A DNA stretch of 64,000 bases from Marinibium conchae (GCF_015595035.1 NZ_JADNRN010000001.1:496001-560000); one strand, 5' to 3'; numbered from the stretch's first letter, positions 9,111-22,453 are shown. The notes: generated by a model from the sequence alone, not told the origin. Numbers and translations: made by a program.

Positions 9111-9128
9111 AAATTTCGTTCGAAATTT
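9111..9128. promoter_or_regulatory. Perfect 8+8 inverted repeat upstream of the 9155 gene
   Basis: AAATTTCG, two bases, CGAAATTT forms an exact inverted repeat 27 bases before the chosen start of the next gene, in the divergent intergenic region. It could be an operator or a leader hairpin; no known regulator consensus was recognised. Confidence 0.35.
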
Positions 9129-9154
9129 GTATGAAATTTGAAGGTAGATCAACA

Positions 9155-10177
9155 ATGCTGGCTCGTCTAAAAACAAGCTTTTTGCTTATTGCTATAGCGA
9201 TTTTATTAGCCATTTCCTCTTTGCTTTTTCTGCAAGAAAATAAAGCTGATTTTAACCAAGCCCATATTGCACAGGGTGTTAAAATTTTTGAGCACGCTAA
9301 TTCAACACAGAATCAAAGGCCATTTTTTTATCATGAAACGAAGGGGAATCAGGCCCAAATCACTTCGTTAAATTCACAAAAAGTAGCAAGTAATAATGCC
9401 ACTATATCGGAAAATATGGTCACAGTGACGAACATGGACGAGCTCAATGACTATTTTCGGTCTCCAATAAGCGACAGTATTTTTGACTTTGAAAGCCTTC
9501 TTGATTTCACAAATAGTTCACCACAAGCCTTTGCTTACATTGCAGATTTATATGTAAATACCGGTAACGCTTGGCAACAAAAAAGGGCCTTTGAGCTCTT
9601 ATTTCGTTGCCTGCATCCTGAAAAAGTGAGTTTTATTGCTTCGTTGCTAAGGTCAACTGACCTAGATTTACAATCAAAGGGAGCGCGTCTGTTATCTACC
9701 GATGTTCAAACTACTGAGCAATATGAGCTTATGGTTAGTTTAATTATCGAAGCATCGTATAGCGCAGAAAATCCCGAGGCATTAACGCATTTAATCAAGG
9801 CCTTGCAACTCACTGAACGCAAAAGTTTGAGTAATGACTTTACCGACAAACTGATAGTAGACAGGCTGCATGAGTTGGCCTCCGACAGTCACCCAAGTGT
9901 CGCGAATATTGCCTTATCAACACTATTGCAAGTGTCTCAAGGTGAAACTGCGTTAGCTATTGTAAATATTCATTTATCTCAGGGCTCGGAAAGTACTCAG
10001 CTTAATGCACTTCAAAGCATACGAGATATCGCATATCCGGGAGAAGAGGTGATGCTTACACTAAATCAGATTATGAATGACAACAGCCTTCCTAGGGAGG
10101 TAAGAGCCTTAGCAGCAAAGCGCTTAGTAGACTTTGAGAATTATGCGAGCATGCAAGATGCTTTGGAGTCTATTTAA
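9155..10177 (+). CDS. Membrane-anchored alpha-helical repeat protein (HEAT/ARM-like), unrecognised
   Basis: Not assigned to a named family. The ATG at 9155 is preferred over 9131 because GAAGG lies upstream and the N-terminus then forms a normal signal anchor (MLARLKTSFLLIAIAILLAISSLLF). The remaining 300 or so residues are rich in Leu/Ala-spaced helices such as 'QQKRAFELLFRCLHPEKV', 'LDLQSKGARLLSTDV', 'HPSVANIALSTLLQV' and 'LPREVRALAAKRLVDF', in the style of HEAT-like repeats. It is therefore probably a periplasmic protein-interaction scaffold held in the inner membrane. Its end overlaps the convergent gene by 8 bases. Confidence 0.55.
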   Translation: MLARLKTSFLLIAIAILLAISSLLFLQENKADFNQAHIAQGVKIFEHANSTQNQRPFFYHETKGNQAQITSLNSQKVASNNATISENMVTVTNMDELNDYFRSPISDSIFDFESLLDFTNSSPQAFAYIADLYVNTGNAWQQKRAFELLFRCLHPEKVSFIASLLRSTDLDLQSKGARLLSTDVQTTEQYELMVSLIIEASYSAENPEALTHLIKALQLTERKSLSNDFTDKLIVDRLHELASDSHPSVANIALSTLLQVSQGETALAIVNIHLSQGSESTQLNALQSIRDIAYPGEEVMLTLNQIMNDNSLPREVRALAAKRLVDFENYASMQDALESI

Positions 10178-10820
10178 AGGTTTTCCAATTAATATTAGTC
10201 GAGAGCAGTAACTCCCTTAAGGAAAGTGCCCGTGGTGAGGTTTTGCCTTTGCTATTCCATGTATGACCACTGCAGGCTGCACCTACGATGGCTTTGTTCG
10301 GTTTAACTAACTGATGGCTTACGTGCTTAGCTTGCGCTTCCAAACTCTTGCCATTGAGTGCAAACCAGCCGTGCTTATTAGTATGCAATTTGTTTAGTGG
10401 CGTGGGTAGCATGTCAATGGAATCAAATTCAATATGTTCATTGCCGTAATCATTCACGTAAATACATACGACTGCACCGTGATAAGAGTGCTTATTAAAC
10501 CATGCCTCAGTTTTACCAAGCACCTCTTCATCTTCTAAGAGTTTTGTTGCTGGGCATTTTCCCGCTTGTTTCGATTTCCATGTGCCGTTGTGCACGTCTA
10601 CATCAATCGGAGTAGGTTCATTAATGAGGAACTCAGCCGCGTTTTTAATATGATAGGACAAACCACTTAGCTTGCGTTTTAAAAGGATAGGATCGCTAAT
10701 ATTGCTGGATGCTAAATTCACTAGCTCTCTTTCATACAAGGCATTGCAAAGCTCAGCAACATTTGGATATTGCTCAGCTAAATTGAAAATATTTGTTTGG
10801 CTAGGGTGTTGGTCGCTCAT
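10170..10820 (-). CDS. Hypothetical soluble protein, 216 residues
   Basis: No signal peptide or membrane segment. An N-terminal helical stretch (AELCNALYERELVNL...) is followed by a mixed alpha/beta region with 'GAVVCIYVNDYGNEHIEFDSIDMLP' and a C-terminal 'LSLRELLLS' helix. No catalytic motif was recognised. Only 8 bases are shared with the convergent neighbour and codon use looks normal, so it is probably a real gene. No function is proposed. Confidence 0.55.
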   Translation of the reverse strand: MSDQHPSQTNIFNLAEQYPNVAELCNALYERELVNLASSNISDPILLKRKLSGLSYHIKNAAEFLINEPTPIDVDVHNGTWKSKQAGKCPATKLLEDEEVLGKTEAWFNKHSYHGAVVCIYVNDYGNEHIEFDSIDMLPTPLNKLHTNKHGWFALNGKSLEAQAKHVSHQLVKPNKAIVGAACSGHTWNSKGKTSPRALSLRELLLSTNINWKTFK

Positions 10821-10860
10821 ATTACTCGAGTAAATACTACTTTATGGCTTTTCAAATAGA

Positions 10861-10890
10861 AGCGGCATCTTAATACAATAAGATGCCGCT
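10861..10890 (-). terminator. Terminator of the pyrG-eno transcript
   Basis: A perfect 12-bp stem, AGCGGCATCTTA with TAAGATGCCGCT, around a 6-base loop lies 54 bases past the eno stop. In the leftward direction it is followed by TCTATTT, a weak U-rich tract. It may also act for the rightward strand. Confidence 0.7.
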
Positions 10891-10943
10891 TTCATTAACA
10901 ACAATGTCGATTTCTCGATTTTAGTTTAAAAGCAATAGAATAA

Positions 10944-13985
<3,042 letters not shown>

Positions 13986-14115
13986 TCATGGCGACCCTTA
14001 TGGGGCGAGTAGACTCTTTGATTAATGGTTGTAATTTGGGTTTACAAACACCTTTGCCCCTTTTTGAATAAAAGGCTAGCTGTGTTTCGATGGGCGAATA
14101 GTATACTAAGAAATA

Positions 14116-14151
14116 GGCCTTTTAGTAAATGAAAATTATGTGACAAAGGCC
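14116..14151 (-). terminator. Possible weak terminator after mutS
   Basis: GGCCTTT (14145-14151 on the leftward strand) can pair with AAAGGCC across a loop of about 22 bases, followed leftward by TATTTCTT. The long loop makes this tentative. The rest of the 261-base gap between mutS and pyrG shows no gene and presumably holds the pyrG promoter. Confidence 0.3.
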
Positions 14152-14159
14152 AGTTTTCG

Positions 14160-16853
14160 TTATTTGTTTAGCTCTTTACGCCATTGATACATCAGCGCTA
14201 GAGCTTCTCGTGGCGACAAGTCGTCGATATCAATAGTACGAAGCTTGTGTTCCAGCCAATGTTCGGCGTCATCAAAGCTCATACTCAGTTGTGGAGCAGG
14301 CTTGGTTTTCGCAGCTTGTTGAACTTGTTCAGCGGTTAAATCTGCCGTTGCTACGCCTTGTTGTTGCACCTGATCCAGCATTTCGAGTTCCTGCAATTTC
14401 TTTTTTGCCGCGTAAATAACTGGCTTAGGTAAGCCTGCTAACTTGGCAACTTGCAAGCCATAACTCTTACTCGCAGCACCTTGTTGAATTTGGTGCATAA
14501 AACGAATGTCATCATTGTGCTCTACAGCGCTTAAGTGCACATTGTTGATAGTGGGTATTAACTCCGGTAAGGCGGTTAGCTCAAAATAGTGGGTCGCAAA
14601 AAGAGTGAAGGCTTGTAAACGCTCTGATAGCCATTGTGCGCATGACCAAGCTAAACTTAAACCATCATAAGTGCTGGTTCCGCGACCGATTTCATCCATC
14701 AGCACTAAACTATTTTGTGTTGCATTGTTTAAGATGTTGGCGGTTTCGGTCATTTCAACCATGAAGGTAGACCGGCCAGAAGCGAGATCATCTGCCGCAC
14801 CAATACGGGTAAATATGCGGTCGATTGGGCCAATTAAGCTTTCTTGTGCTGGCACAAAACACCCAGTGTAAGCAAGTAAAACGATGAGGGCTGTTTGACG
14901 CATATAGGTTGACTTACCGCCCATGTTAGGGCCGGTAATCATGAGCATACGCTTACTGTCGTCCATGAACAGCGGGTTAGAAATAAAGGGCGAATTCATG
15001 ACTTCTTCAACCACTAAATGACGGCCCTGAGCGTAGGAAATCGTATTTTCATCTACTAGAGCGGGGCGCGACAGGTTTAGCGAATCGGCTCGTTCTGCAA
15101 AATTAGTTAGCACATCTAGGGTCGACAAGGCCACCGCACTTTGCATCATGTCGGCAAGCTGTGGCGCTAGGATGTCGAAAAGTTCTTCGTATAGTGATTT
15201 TTCTAACGCAAGTGCACGGCTTTGACTTGTGAGTACTTTATCTTCATGTGCTTTTAATTCAGGAATAATGTAGCGTTCGTTGTTTTTTAGGGTTTGTCTG
15301 CGCACATAATCAGGCGGTACTTTGTCGCTATTTGCACGGCTTACTTCTATGAAAAAGCCATGCACTCTATTGTAATTGACTTTAAGGGTAGGGATGCCAG
15401 TTCTGTTTCGTTCTCGTTCTTCCAATTCCTCGAGGAAGTCTGTTGCCCCTTTCGAGAGCGCTCTAAGTTCGTCTAGCTCAGCAGAATAACCGTCGGCAAT
15501 TACGCCGCCATCACGCAATACTACCGGAGGATTATCGGTAATGGCCTTGTTTAGGAGACTTGCAGCCTCAGGATATTGGCCAATTTCTTCAATAAAGTGT
15601 CGGAATGACCGATGTTCGCTGTTAGCGAGTGCATCAGCAAGCCATTGCTGTAAATTAGGGAGCACATTTAATGCATCTTTAAGGCGTGAAAAATCTCTTG
15701 GGCGAGCACTACGCAATGCCATTCGAGCAAGAATGCGTTCGATGTCACCGATGCTTTTTAGTAGTTCATGCAGTACACTGTAATCATGCATTTGAATGTC
15801 GGCAACGCTGTTCTGTCGAAAGCTAAGCACTTGTTTGTTAGTGATAGGGCGATGCAACCAGCGTTGCAACAAACGGCTACCCATCGCAGTGGCAGTGTGA
15901 TTAAGCACAGAAAAAAGTGTGTTATCAACGCCTCCACTCAGATTTCGCGTGAGTTCTAAATTCTGTTGTGTAGCCGCATCCATCAAGACCGCTTCATCAG
16001 CCTTGTTCTCACTAATCTTTCTAATGTGTGGTAAAGCGGTGCGTTGGGTGTCTTGAATGTATTGCAGTATGCAACCGGCTGCACCAATAGCGCAAAGCTG
16101 AGTGTTTATGCCAAAACCATCTAAAGAGCTTGTGCCAAACTGTGCATTGAGTTTTTTGTCGGCGGTTTCCCTATCAAATTCCCATTGAGGTCTGCGCCGT
16201 AAACCTTTATGGTTTTCAATTAAATGAAAAAATGTACATTGTTCTGGATATAAGAGCTCCGCAGGTTGAAGTCTTTGTAGCTCGGCTTGCAATGCCTCGT
16301 CGCCCACCACATCTATTACTTGAAAGCGTCCGCTGGCTAAGTCGACGTAGGCTAGGCCATAAGTTACCTGATTCTGTTGCTTTTGTTGAGTAACGGCCAA
16401 TAATATGGAATCACGATTTTCTTCAAGCAGTGCTTCGTCAGTAACGGTACCAGGTGTAACGATACGCTGAACTTTGCGCTCTACGGGGCCCTTGCTGGTG
16501 GCAGGATCGCCGACTTGCTCGCAAACAGCGACTGATTCACCCATTTTTACAAGTTTTGCTAAGTAGTTTTCGGCAGCATGATAGGGCACACCGGCCATTG
16601 GGATCGGTTCACCACCCGACTTACCGCGAGCGGTTAAGGATATGTTTAACAAATTCGAGGCTTTCTTGGCATCATCAAAAAACAATTCGTAAAAGTCACC
16701 CATTCTATAAAATAAAAGAATATCCGGATGTTCGGCTTTTATTTTTAAGTATTGCGTCATCATAGGCGTATTCGCAGGCCCAGCCTTGGCTTTGCTTTTC
16801 GACAACGAATTTGAGGCTTCAGTAGATACTTGATTGTTTTTTGATGTTTGCAT
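14160..16853 (-). CDS. mutS: DNA mismatch repair protein MutS
   Basis: 897 residues, about 40 longer than the E. coli protein, with roughly 20 of the extra residues forming a Ser/Lys/Ala-rich N-terminal leader. The mismatch-contacting Phe-x-Glu is in 'RMGDFYELF' (about residues 52-58). The ATPase has Walker A '[10 protein letters not shown]', '[14 protein letters not shown]', '[16 protein letters not shown]' and 'FATHYFELT'. A C-terminal tail '[18 protein letters not shown]' matches the tetramerisation end. It is divergent from pncC with only 47 bases between, and lies next to recA as in many gammaproteobacteria. Confidence 0.96.
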   Translation of the reverse strand: MQTSKNNQVSTEASNSLSKSKAKAGPANTPMMTQYLKIKAEHPDILLFYRMGDFYELFFDDAKKASNLLNISLTARGKSGGEPIPMAGVPYHAAENYLAKLVKMGESVAVCEQVGDPATSKGPVERKVQRIVTPGTVTDEALLEENRDSILLAVTQQKQQNQVTYGLAYVDLASGRFQVIDVVGDEALQAELQRLQPAELLYPEQCTFFHLIENHKGLRRRPQWEFDRETADKKLNAQFGTSSLDGFGINTQLCAIGAAGCILQYIQDTQRTALPHIRKISENKADEAVLMDAATQQNLELTRNLSGGVDNTLFSVLNHTATAMGSRLLQRWLHRPITNKQVLSFRQNSVADIQMHDYSVLHELLKSIGDIERILARMALRSARPRDFSRLKDALNVLPNLQQWLADALANSEHRSFRHFIEEIGQYPEAASLLNKAITDNPPVVLRDGGVIADGYSAELDELRALSKGATDFLEELEERERNRTGIPTLKVNYNRVHGFFIEVSRANSDKVPPDYVRRQTLKNNERYIIPELKAHEDKVLTSQSRALALEKSLYEELFDILAPQLADMMQSAVALSTLDVLTNFAERADSLNLSRPALVDENTISYAQGRHLVVEEVMNSPFISNPLFMDDSKRMLMITGPNMGGKSTYMRQTALIVLLAYTGCFVPAQESLIGPIDRIFTRIGAADDLASGRSTFMVEMTETANILNNATQNSLVLMDEIGRGTSTYDGLSLAWSCAQWLSERLQAFTLFATHYFELTALPELIPTINNVHLSAVEHNDDIRFMHQIQQGAASKSYGLQVAKLAGLPKPVIYAAKKKLQELEMLDQVQQQGVATADLTAEQVQQAAKTKPAPQLSMSFDDAEHWLEHKLRTIDIDDLSPREALALMYQWRKELNK

Positions 16854-16900
16854 ACAGCCCGCGAATGTTTTTATTGTAGCGACAGGTTCATGTCATTATT

Positions 16901-17467
16901 ATGTGGCGCTATTGTAATGAAAACCAGTCGGATATAAACAGAACTTTGCAAAACTTCAAAACAAAAAATATAAAGAGTTTGGCGATCGAGCTTGGCAACG
17001 AGCTTGCAGAGCAAAATAAAAAGGTGGCCACTGTTGAGTCATGCACTGGTGGTGGCATTGCCTTTGCTATTACTGAGGTTGCTGGTTCGTCGGCTTGGTT
17101 TGAAAAATCCTGGGTGACGTATTCTAATCAAGCTAAACATGAAGAGGTAGGTGTATTGAACGACACCTTGAGCGAGTTTGGTGCGGTGTCGGCTCAGACT
17201 GTTGAAGAGATGGCTGCTGGCGGCTTACACGCAAGCGGTGCAGATTTATGTGTTGCGGTAAGCGGCATAGCTGGTCCTGACGGTGGCAGCCCCGAGAAAC
17301 CTGTTGGCCTCGTATGGTTTGCCATTGCGTCGGCAACATCAAACATAACGGGAAAAGCAACTATAAGAAACTTCTCTCGCTGCTTCAACGGCGATAGAGC
17401 CGAAGTGCGTGAACAGGCGATTAGCCTTTCTTTAAAAGAACTGATCGACAGCACAGTTTCCGCGTAA
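16901..17467 (+). CDS. pncC: Nicotinamide-nucleotide amidohydrolase (CinA C-terminal domain)
   Basis: Deamidates nicotinamide mononucleotide to nicotinate mononucleotide in NAD recycling. The family motifs are 'VATVESCTGGGIAFAIT' (catalytic Ser region), 'SWVTYSNQAKHEEVGV', 'AVSGIAGPDGGSPEKPVGLVWFA'. At 188 residues it has about 20 more than a typical stand-alone PncC; the first residues (MWRYCNENQSDINRT) are not conserved and no good RBS precedes 16901, so a downstream TTG start is possible. Positioned between mutS and recA, the usual gammaproteobacterial order. Confidence 0.9.
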   Translation: MWRYCNENQSDINRTLQNFKTKNIKSLAIELGNELAEQNKKVATVESCTGGGIAFAITEVAGSSAWFEKSWVTYSNQAKHEEVGVLNDTLSEFGAVSAQTVEEMAAGGLHASGADLCVAVSGIAGPDGGSPEKPVGLVWFAIASATSNITGKATIRNFSRCFNGDRAEVREQAISLSLKELIDSTVSA

Positions 17468-17608
17468 TTCTATACAGTATATGCTGTGCTTTATGATTTT
17501 TTAGAGTGAAATACTGTGTAAAAAGCACTGCAATAGCCCAAACATTGACTCACCAAAAATAAAAAATCTAGAAATTTCATTAAGATACAAAATTTATAAA
17601 ATACAGTG

Positions 17609-17636
17609 TTGCAACTGTATGGTTATACAGTATACT
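17609..17636 (+). promoter_or_regulatory. SOS promoter of recA: LexA box filling the -35/-10 spacer
   Basis: TTGCAA (-35, 17609-17614) and TATACT (-10, 17631-17636) are separated by exactly 16 bases, and those 16 bases are CTGTATGGTTATACAG, a perfect CTGT-N8-ACAG LexA operator (17615-17630). LexA binding would block RNA polymerase directly. The rest of the 17468-17744 gap is AT-rich without a gene. Confidence 0.9.
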
Positions 17637-17816
17637 TGCGATATAAATGATTAGGTGTGTGAAACTTCAGCTTGGCAAATGAATGCAAGCAGCGACTAAT
17701 TAAAATAAATAGAAACTAAGCGTACATTCATAGGAGTACAAGCCATGTTAAAGAAATCCGCGCCAAAAGCAGAAAAGAATTCTCCAGCTAGAAGAACAGG
17801 TAAAGAGGACAAAAAC

Positions 17817-18869
17817 ATGAACGAGAATAAAAGTCGCGCACTAGATGCGGCACTCGGCCAGATTGAGAAGCAATTTGGTAAAGGTGCAATCATGCGCTTA
17901 GGCGACAACCAAGCTATGGACATTGAAGCCATTTCTACGGGCTCTCTAAGTATCGATATTGCTTTGGGAATAGGCGGTTTACCCTGTGGACGAGTTGTTG
18001 AAATTTATGGTCCTGAATCTTCTGGTAAAACAACCCTTACCTTGCAAGTTATCGCGGAAGCGCAAAAGAAAGGAAAAACCTGCGCCTTCGTTGATGCTGA
18101 GCATGCCCTTGATCCAGTATATGCAGAAAAGCTTGGTGTAAACATCGACGACCTACTTGTGTCACAACCTGATACGGGTGAACAAGCACTTGAAATTTGC
18201 GACATGCTTGTACGTTCAAATGCAGTTGATGTTGTGATTGTTGACTCAGTAGCGGCACTTACACCAAAAGCGGAAATTGAAGGCGACATGGGCGACTCTC
18301 ATGTTGGTTTGCAAGCTCGTTTAATGTCTCAGGCCTTGCGTAAGTTAACTGCAAATATAAAACGTTCAAACACACTATGTATTTTCATTAACCAAATTCG
18401 TATGAAAATTGGTGTGATGTTCGGCAATCCTGAAACCACAACAGGCGGTAATGCGCTGAAATTCTATTCATCTGTACGTTTGGATATTCGTCGTATCGGC
18501 GCAATCAAAGACGGTGATGAAGTGGTTGGTAACGAAACTCGCGTGAAAGTCGTGAAGAACAAAGTTGCCCCTCCTTTCAAGCAGGCTGAATTCCAAATTA
18601 TGTATGGTGCTGGTATTTCTAAAGAAGCTGAACTTATCGACCTAGGTGTTAAGTTAAAGTATGTAGAGAAAGCTGGTGCATGGTATAGCTACAATGGCGA
18701 ACGAATCGGTCAAGGTAAAGCCAATGTCGTTAAATATTTGAAAGAGCATGTTGAAATGGCGAATGAAATTGAAGCTCGCATCAGAGCTGAATTGCTTCTT
18801 CCAAAAACGAAAAAAGAAGAGGCCGACGCGGCCGCGGCTGCAGCAGAAGAGCTTACTTCGGCTGAATAA
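17817..18869 (+). CDS. recA: Recombinase RecA
   Basis: The strand-exchange and LexA-co-protease ATPase. The reading from 17817 ([23 protein letters not shown]) has RBS AAGAGGA and aligns with the E. coli N-terminus. Walker A is 'GPESSGKTT', Walker B '[10 protein letters not shown]', L2 region '[18 protein letters not shown]'; the acidic/Ala tail is '[12 protein letters not shown]'. An in-frame ATG at 17745 with its own good RBS (AGGAGT, 8 bases before) would add 24 basic residues ([17 protein letters not shown]...), so a longer isoform is possible. No recX follows within the next 200 bases; a terminator does. Confidence 0.96.
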   Translation: MNENKSRALDAALGQIEKQFGKGAIMRLGDNQAMDIEAISTGSLSIDIALGIGGLPCGRVVEIYGPESSGKTTLTLQVIAEAQKKGKTCAFVDAEHALDPVYAEKLGVNIDDLLVSQPDTGEQALEICDMLVRSNAVDVVIVDSVAALTPKAEIEGDMGDSHVGLQARLMSQALRKLTANIKRSNTLCIFINQIRMKIGVMFGNPETTTGGNALKFYSSVRLDIRRIGAIKDGDEVVGNETRVKVVKNKVAPPFKQAEFQIMYGAGISKEAELIDLGVKLKYVEKAGAWYSYNGERIGQGKANVVKYLKEHVEMANEIEARIRAELLLPKTKKEEADAAAAAAEELTSAE

Positions 18870-18917
18870 CAACTTTAGCGTTGCGTAAGAGCAGCCGACG
18901 CTCTTACAATCCCCTTG

Positions 18918-18946
18918 AATGACTGACTTGTTCAGCCATTTTTTTT
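18918..18946 (+). terminator. Intrinsic terminator of recA
   Basis: AATGACTGA pairs with TCAGCCATT (one mismatch) and runs straight into eight T residues. A second stem just upstream, GTAAGAGC with GCTCTTAC (18885-18907), lies between the recA stop and this terminator. Confidence 0.8.
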
Positions 18947-19098
18947 ATTAAGTTGAGAATTTTTTAGAAGCGAAAAATTAAGAAAGCACCTATATAATAT
19001 GTGTGCTTTTCGGCATCCTGCCTACTCTCAAACGACAGCCTTGTCGTTCTGCGGTCTCAAGTGCATGCACATACGTCCTAGACTTTCAGCCTCTGACT

Positions 19099-20217
19099 CT
19101 ATGTCGCCGCTATGATGCTTGTCATGTGATTATCGAATTTTAGCGAAGGAAAGTTGAGCTCTTTATAAGCAGGAGCGCTCGCCCTTCCTTTAAGCAAAGA
19201 GATTTGCCCAAGCCCGTTTGAACTGGCAATCCCAGAGCCTGTTTTTACGAGGCCGGCTACGTCTTTTTGTGTTATTTGAGCGAGTGCTTTATTTTTTACC
19301 AAATCAAATATAAATAGCGAGTTTCCGCGAGGGCAAGTTACATAAGCTTGGTTTTGATGACATACCACACTTGCAGTATATTGTTGCATTTGTTGCCACT
19401 GCGTATTCGAGGCTTGCATCGGCATGAGCTCTTTATCATGCATGTGATGCGAAAATACTAGTGCTTGTATTTTACCTCTTTTCCCTTGGTATTGTGCCCC
19501 AACTACAACTCTTCCTTGCGGGTTCACATCGAGATGACGAAGACTCAACTGTGGGTCTTTGGGTAATACTTGATGCTCTAATGCACCCGTTTGACTATTA
19601 ATATAACTTAGGTTTGACTGCATCGAGTCTAAGTTAAGCTTTATACGCGGGTAGTCCGGGTGCGTTTCTATGCCACCGTTTGCAAGTGCCAAGGTGTTAT
19701 TATCGGGCATAAATACTAACTCATGCGGGCCGATACCATGAGAGTCGAAACGCCCTTCAACTTCAAAGGTGCTAGTATTACGCACAACAATTAGGCCTTG
19801 TTTGAAGTCATAGCGATTTTCAGTGGTGAACAAATAGTCGCCGTTTTTCGATAGCACTCCGTGGCCATAGAAATGGGTATCGGCTTGGCTACTAAAGCGT
19901 TTTACAATCTGCCCAGAAGCTAGGTCAATCTCCATTGCAAAGCGGTCTGGTCGCCTTGCAAATACAAGCACGTGCCCAGGCTTATGAGGCATTTCTAAAA
20001 CATCATGTGCGCGCTGCGGTAAGGCTACCTTTGAAATGATGTTCCCCAATACATCGACCGCAGCAACAGAATAGCTTCCGTCTATCTCTTTCACTACGCT
20101 AGCAAACCAACGCGCTTGCTTTAGTACATCACACCCAACAATAAGGCTACTAGTGCCCAGAATGCTGGCCGCAGCGACGCCATTCATGGAAAGCTTAAGA
20201 AACAGTCGTCTATTCAT
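19099..20217 (-). CDS. DUF1513 domain-containing protein (iron-operon lipoprotein/periplasmic beta-propeller)
   Basis: 372 residues with an N-terminal twin-Arg-like start (MNRRLFLKLSMNGVAAAS...) followed by a lipobox-like 'LIVGC'. The body has propeller-like strands and the family's 'DTHFYGHGVLSKNGDYLFTTEN' and 'GIGPHELVFMPDNNTLALANGGIETHPDYPR' motifs. DUF1513 proteins are regular members of imelysin/TonB iron-uptake operons, their biochemical role unknown. It is the last gene of the operon that starts behind a Fur box at 28509, and sits 1 base after the TonB receptor. Confidence 0.8.
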   Translation of the reverse strand: MNRRLFLKLSMNGVAAASILGTSSLIVGCDVLKQARWFASVVKEIDGSYSVAAVDVLGNIISKVALPQRAHDVLEMPHKPGHVLVFARRPDRFAMEIDLASGQIVKRFSSQADTHFYGHGVLSKNGDYLFTTENRYDFKQGLIVVRNTSTFEVEGRFDSHGIGPHELVFMPDNNTLALANGGIETHPDYPRIKLNLDSMQSNLSYINSQTGALEHQVLPKDPQLSLRHLDVNPQGRVVVGAQYQGKRGKIQALVFSHHMHDKELMPMQASNTQWQQMQQYTASVVCHQNQAYVTCPRGNSLFIFDLVKNKALAQITQKDVAGLVKTGSGIASSNGLGQISLLKGRASAPAYKELNFPSLKFDNHMTSIIAAT

Positions 20218-20218
20218 A

Positions 20219-22453
20219 TTAAAACTCGTACTTTATTCCAACAATAAGCTGTTGAGGTTTGCCGGGGCGAGCACCAAAGGGTCTACGCGAGACTATCTGG
20301 GTTTCATCGCTTAGGTTGTCTATTTTTATGTAAATTCGGGTTGCGGCTTGAATTTGGTACCAGCCTGATACGTCAATCTGAAGTAAGCTCTCAGTGCTAA
20401 GGCCGCTGAGATCCGTTCCACTGCCAGCCGCTTCAAGCATTTCACTGCTGTGCTTGATATTCATGGCTACCTGCCAATGTTGAGCTTGAAGACCTACTTG
20501 TATGTTTAGCTGGTTCTCAGGTAGGTAGGGCAGCTCATCGCCAGCCGAGATATTCCCCCATTGAGAAAATTCAGAGCGAAAGTCATTTTGGAATTCAGAC
20601 TCGGTAAAAGTATAAGCAAGGCTAAGCGGTACAGAGAGCGTCTTCGATAAATCAAGGTCTGCATTAGCGCTGAACTCTACACCCTGAATGATTACTTCGC
20701 CGCCATTGAATTCTTGATTTAAATCGCTAGTACAACCACTTGAAAATGTGCAGGTGCCTTTCAAATTACTGTAGTCGAAGTAAAATGCAATAGCTTCTGC
20801 GTTCCAGTTGTTTCCACTTGCTCGGGCACCTAATTCATAATTCCAACTTTCTTCTGGGTCGATATCATCGTTTTGACCGGGACTGTTTGGCACGAAACCT
20901 TTGTTTACGCCTGCAAGTAATCCAAAAGTATCATTTATTTGATAGAAGGCCCCTATACCCGGTAATACGACAGTATCGCTGTTGTTGGCTGTCGTTGTTA
21001 AGGTGCTTTCGCTGAGAAAGTCATTGGCTTGCCCTTCAATATGCTCTGCTCGCAATCCGGCATTGAGGGTTAACATATCGGCTTGAAGCTTAGCGTCGAT
21101 ATAGGAAGCAATAGCCGTTGTTTTATCTTTGTTGCTTAGCAATACAACTTCTGGTCTGCCTGAGAACACCAATTCAGCATTAACCATATTGAAGTATCTT
21201 GCTCGATGTAATCGTTCAACCTGATCTTGATGAATGCGAAACCCGGCTTCCAAGCTGACATCGAAGTTGTTCACTTGAAGGTCGTAAAACAACTTCGACT
21301 GAATACCTTGAGAAAAGAAGGTCCGATCATTTAATGTAAATTCGAGTGCTTCGTCGTTAGTTAAGCTATCGCGCTCGCCATTAAGTACTTGGAAGAATAA
21401 TGCGTTCAAGCCTGTATCAGGTGAGCGCAACACGGTCTCGATGCTTCGATTCCCCGCGAATCCGTTAAGCCTGTCCCAATCACGGTTGAAATCTCGACGG
21501 TAGGCTTGAGTGAATAGAGTCAAATTTGGACTCAGCTCAGCGTAATGAGATAACTGTATTTGAAAATGTTCCCAATCGAACTTGTCATTCGCACTTGCTG
21601 GGTAACGCAAGTAGGGGTTTTGCTTGAAATCGGCATCGCTCAAACCCAGATAGGTTTCATTTGATACTTCATCTGCATAGCCGACTTTTAACTCGTAATA
21701 TTGATTGTAACGACTATTTTTAGGGCTGTAGCTAAGTTTGCCCAATAGCTCATTTTTTGCAAAGCCAGTGGAGTCACCCGACGCTAGAGTTTTAAACCCG
21801 TCGGTATGAAGGTTTATGCCTTCAACTAAATAACCAATGTCATCGCCAAGGTGCTCTAAGGTATCGGAATAGTAAGCATGTAGCTTACGATAGTCTTGTT
21901 GGCCTGCGGAGAAATCTATCTGACCTTTACTGGGCGATTGTGACTCGTTGATTGGGCGCGATACCATATTGATCGCCCCGCCAACCGTGTTTGGACCATA
22001 CTTGATTGCTGCAGGCCCCTTGAAAACCTCGACGGCGGTCATTCTGCTTACTAATGGGAAAAAATATGCAGCCGGAGCAGAATAGGGTGCAGGCGACAAC
22101 AACACGCCATCTTCCATTAAGGCAATTTTGCTACTTCTCTCGCTAGTGGCTCCACGTAAACCAATATTTGGTCTTAAGCCATAACCATCTTCTTCACGGA
22201 TGTAAACGCCAGGCACACTCTGTAGCACTCGATGAATATCGTCGAACTCGTAAAGCTCAAGTTGCTCTTCCGTTAGCACAGCGCCAGAGCCTGTTGCGGT
22301 TTTAAGGTCGTTTTTACTACCAAAAATTTGGATGACTTCTATCTTATCATTGGTTTTCTCTTCCGCTAATACGCCCTTGCTGATACTTAATGTAGCAAGC
22401 ACCGAAGCGGCTATGGTGCACATGTACTTTGTATTTGAACTAGCTATAGCCAT
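20219..22453 (-). CDS. TonB-dependent outer-membrane receptor, FecA-like
   Basis: About 744 residues from the ATG at 22453, chosen because it gives a normal signal peptide (cleavage near VLA/EE) directly after the upstream stop; starts at 22486, 22471 and 22468 are alternatives. A TonB-box-like 'IEVIQIFG' is followed by a plug domain ('VLQSVPGVYIREEDGYGLRPNIGLRGATSERSSKIALMEDGV', 'VEVFKGPAAIKYGPNTVGGAINMV') and a beta-barrel ending in an aromatic residue ('QLIVGIKYEF'). It resembles ferric-citrate (FecA) receptors; the real ligand is unknown. Located inside the Fur-controlled imelysin operon. Confidence 0.85.
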   Translation of the reverse strand: MAIASSNTKYMCTIAASVLATLSISKGVLAEEKTNDKIEVIQIFGSKNDLKTATGSGAVLTEEQLELYEFDDIHRVLQSVPGVYIREEDGYGLRPNIGLRGATSERSSKIALMEDGVLLSPAPYSAPAAYFFPLVSRMTAVEVFKGPAAIKYGPNTVGGAINMVSRPINESQSPSKGQIDFSAGQQDYRKLHAYYSDTLEHLGDDIGYLVEGINLHTDGFKTLASGDSTGFAKNELLGKLSYSPKNSRYNQYYELKVGYADEVSNETYLGLSDADFKQNPYLRYPASANDKFDWEHFQIQLSHYAELSPNLTLFTQAYRRDFNRDWDRLNGFAGNRSIETVLRSPDTGLNALFFQVLNGERDSLTNDEALEFTLNDRTFFSQGIQSKLFYDLQVNNFDVSLEAGFRIHQDQVERLHRARYFNMVNAELVFSGRPEVVLLSNKDKTTAIASYIDAKLQADMLTLNAGLRAEHIEGQANDFLSESTLTTTANNSDTVVLPGIGAFYQINDTFGLLAGVNKGFVPNSPGQNDDIDPEESWNYELGARASGNNWNAEAIAFYFDYSNLKGTCTFSSGCTSDLNQEFNGGEVIIQGVEFSANADLDLSKTLSVPLSLAYTFTESEFQNDFRSEFSQWGNISAGDELPYLPENQLNIQVGLQAQHWQVAMNIKHSSEMLEAAGSGTDLSGLSTESLLQIDVSGWYQIQAATRIYIKIDNLSDETQIVSRRPFGARPGKPQQLIVGIKYEF

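Noticed and set aside
17473-17490. Second SOS-box-like sequence (ACAGTATATGCTGT) after pncC
   Set aside because: The half-sites are in the wrong order for LexA (ACAG...CTGT rather than CTGT...ACAG).
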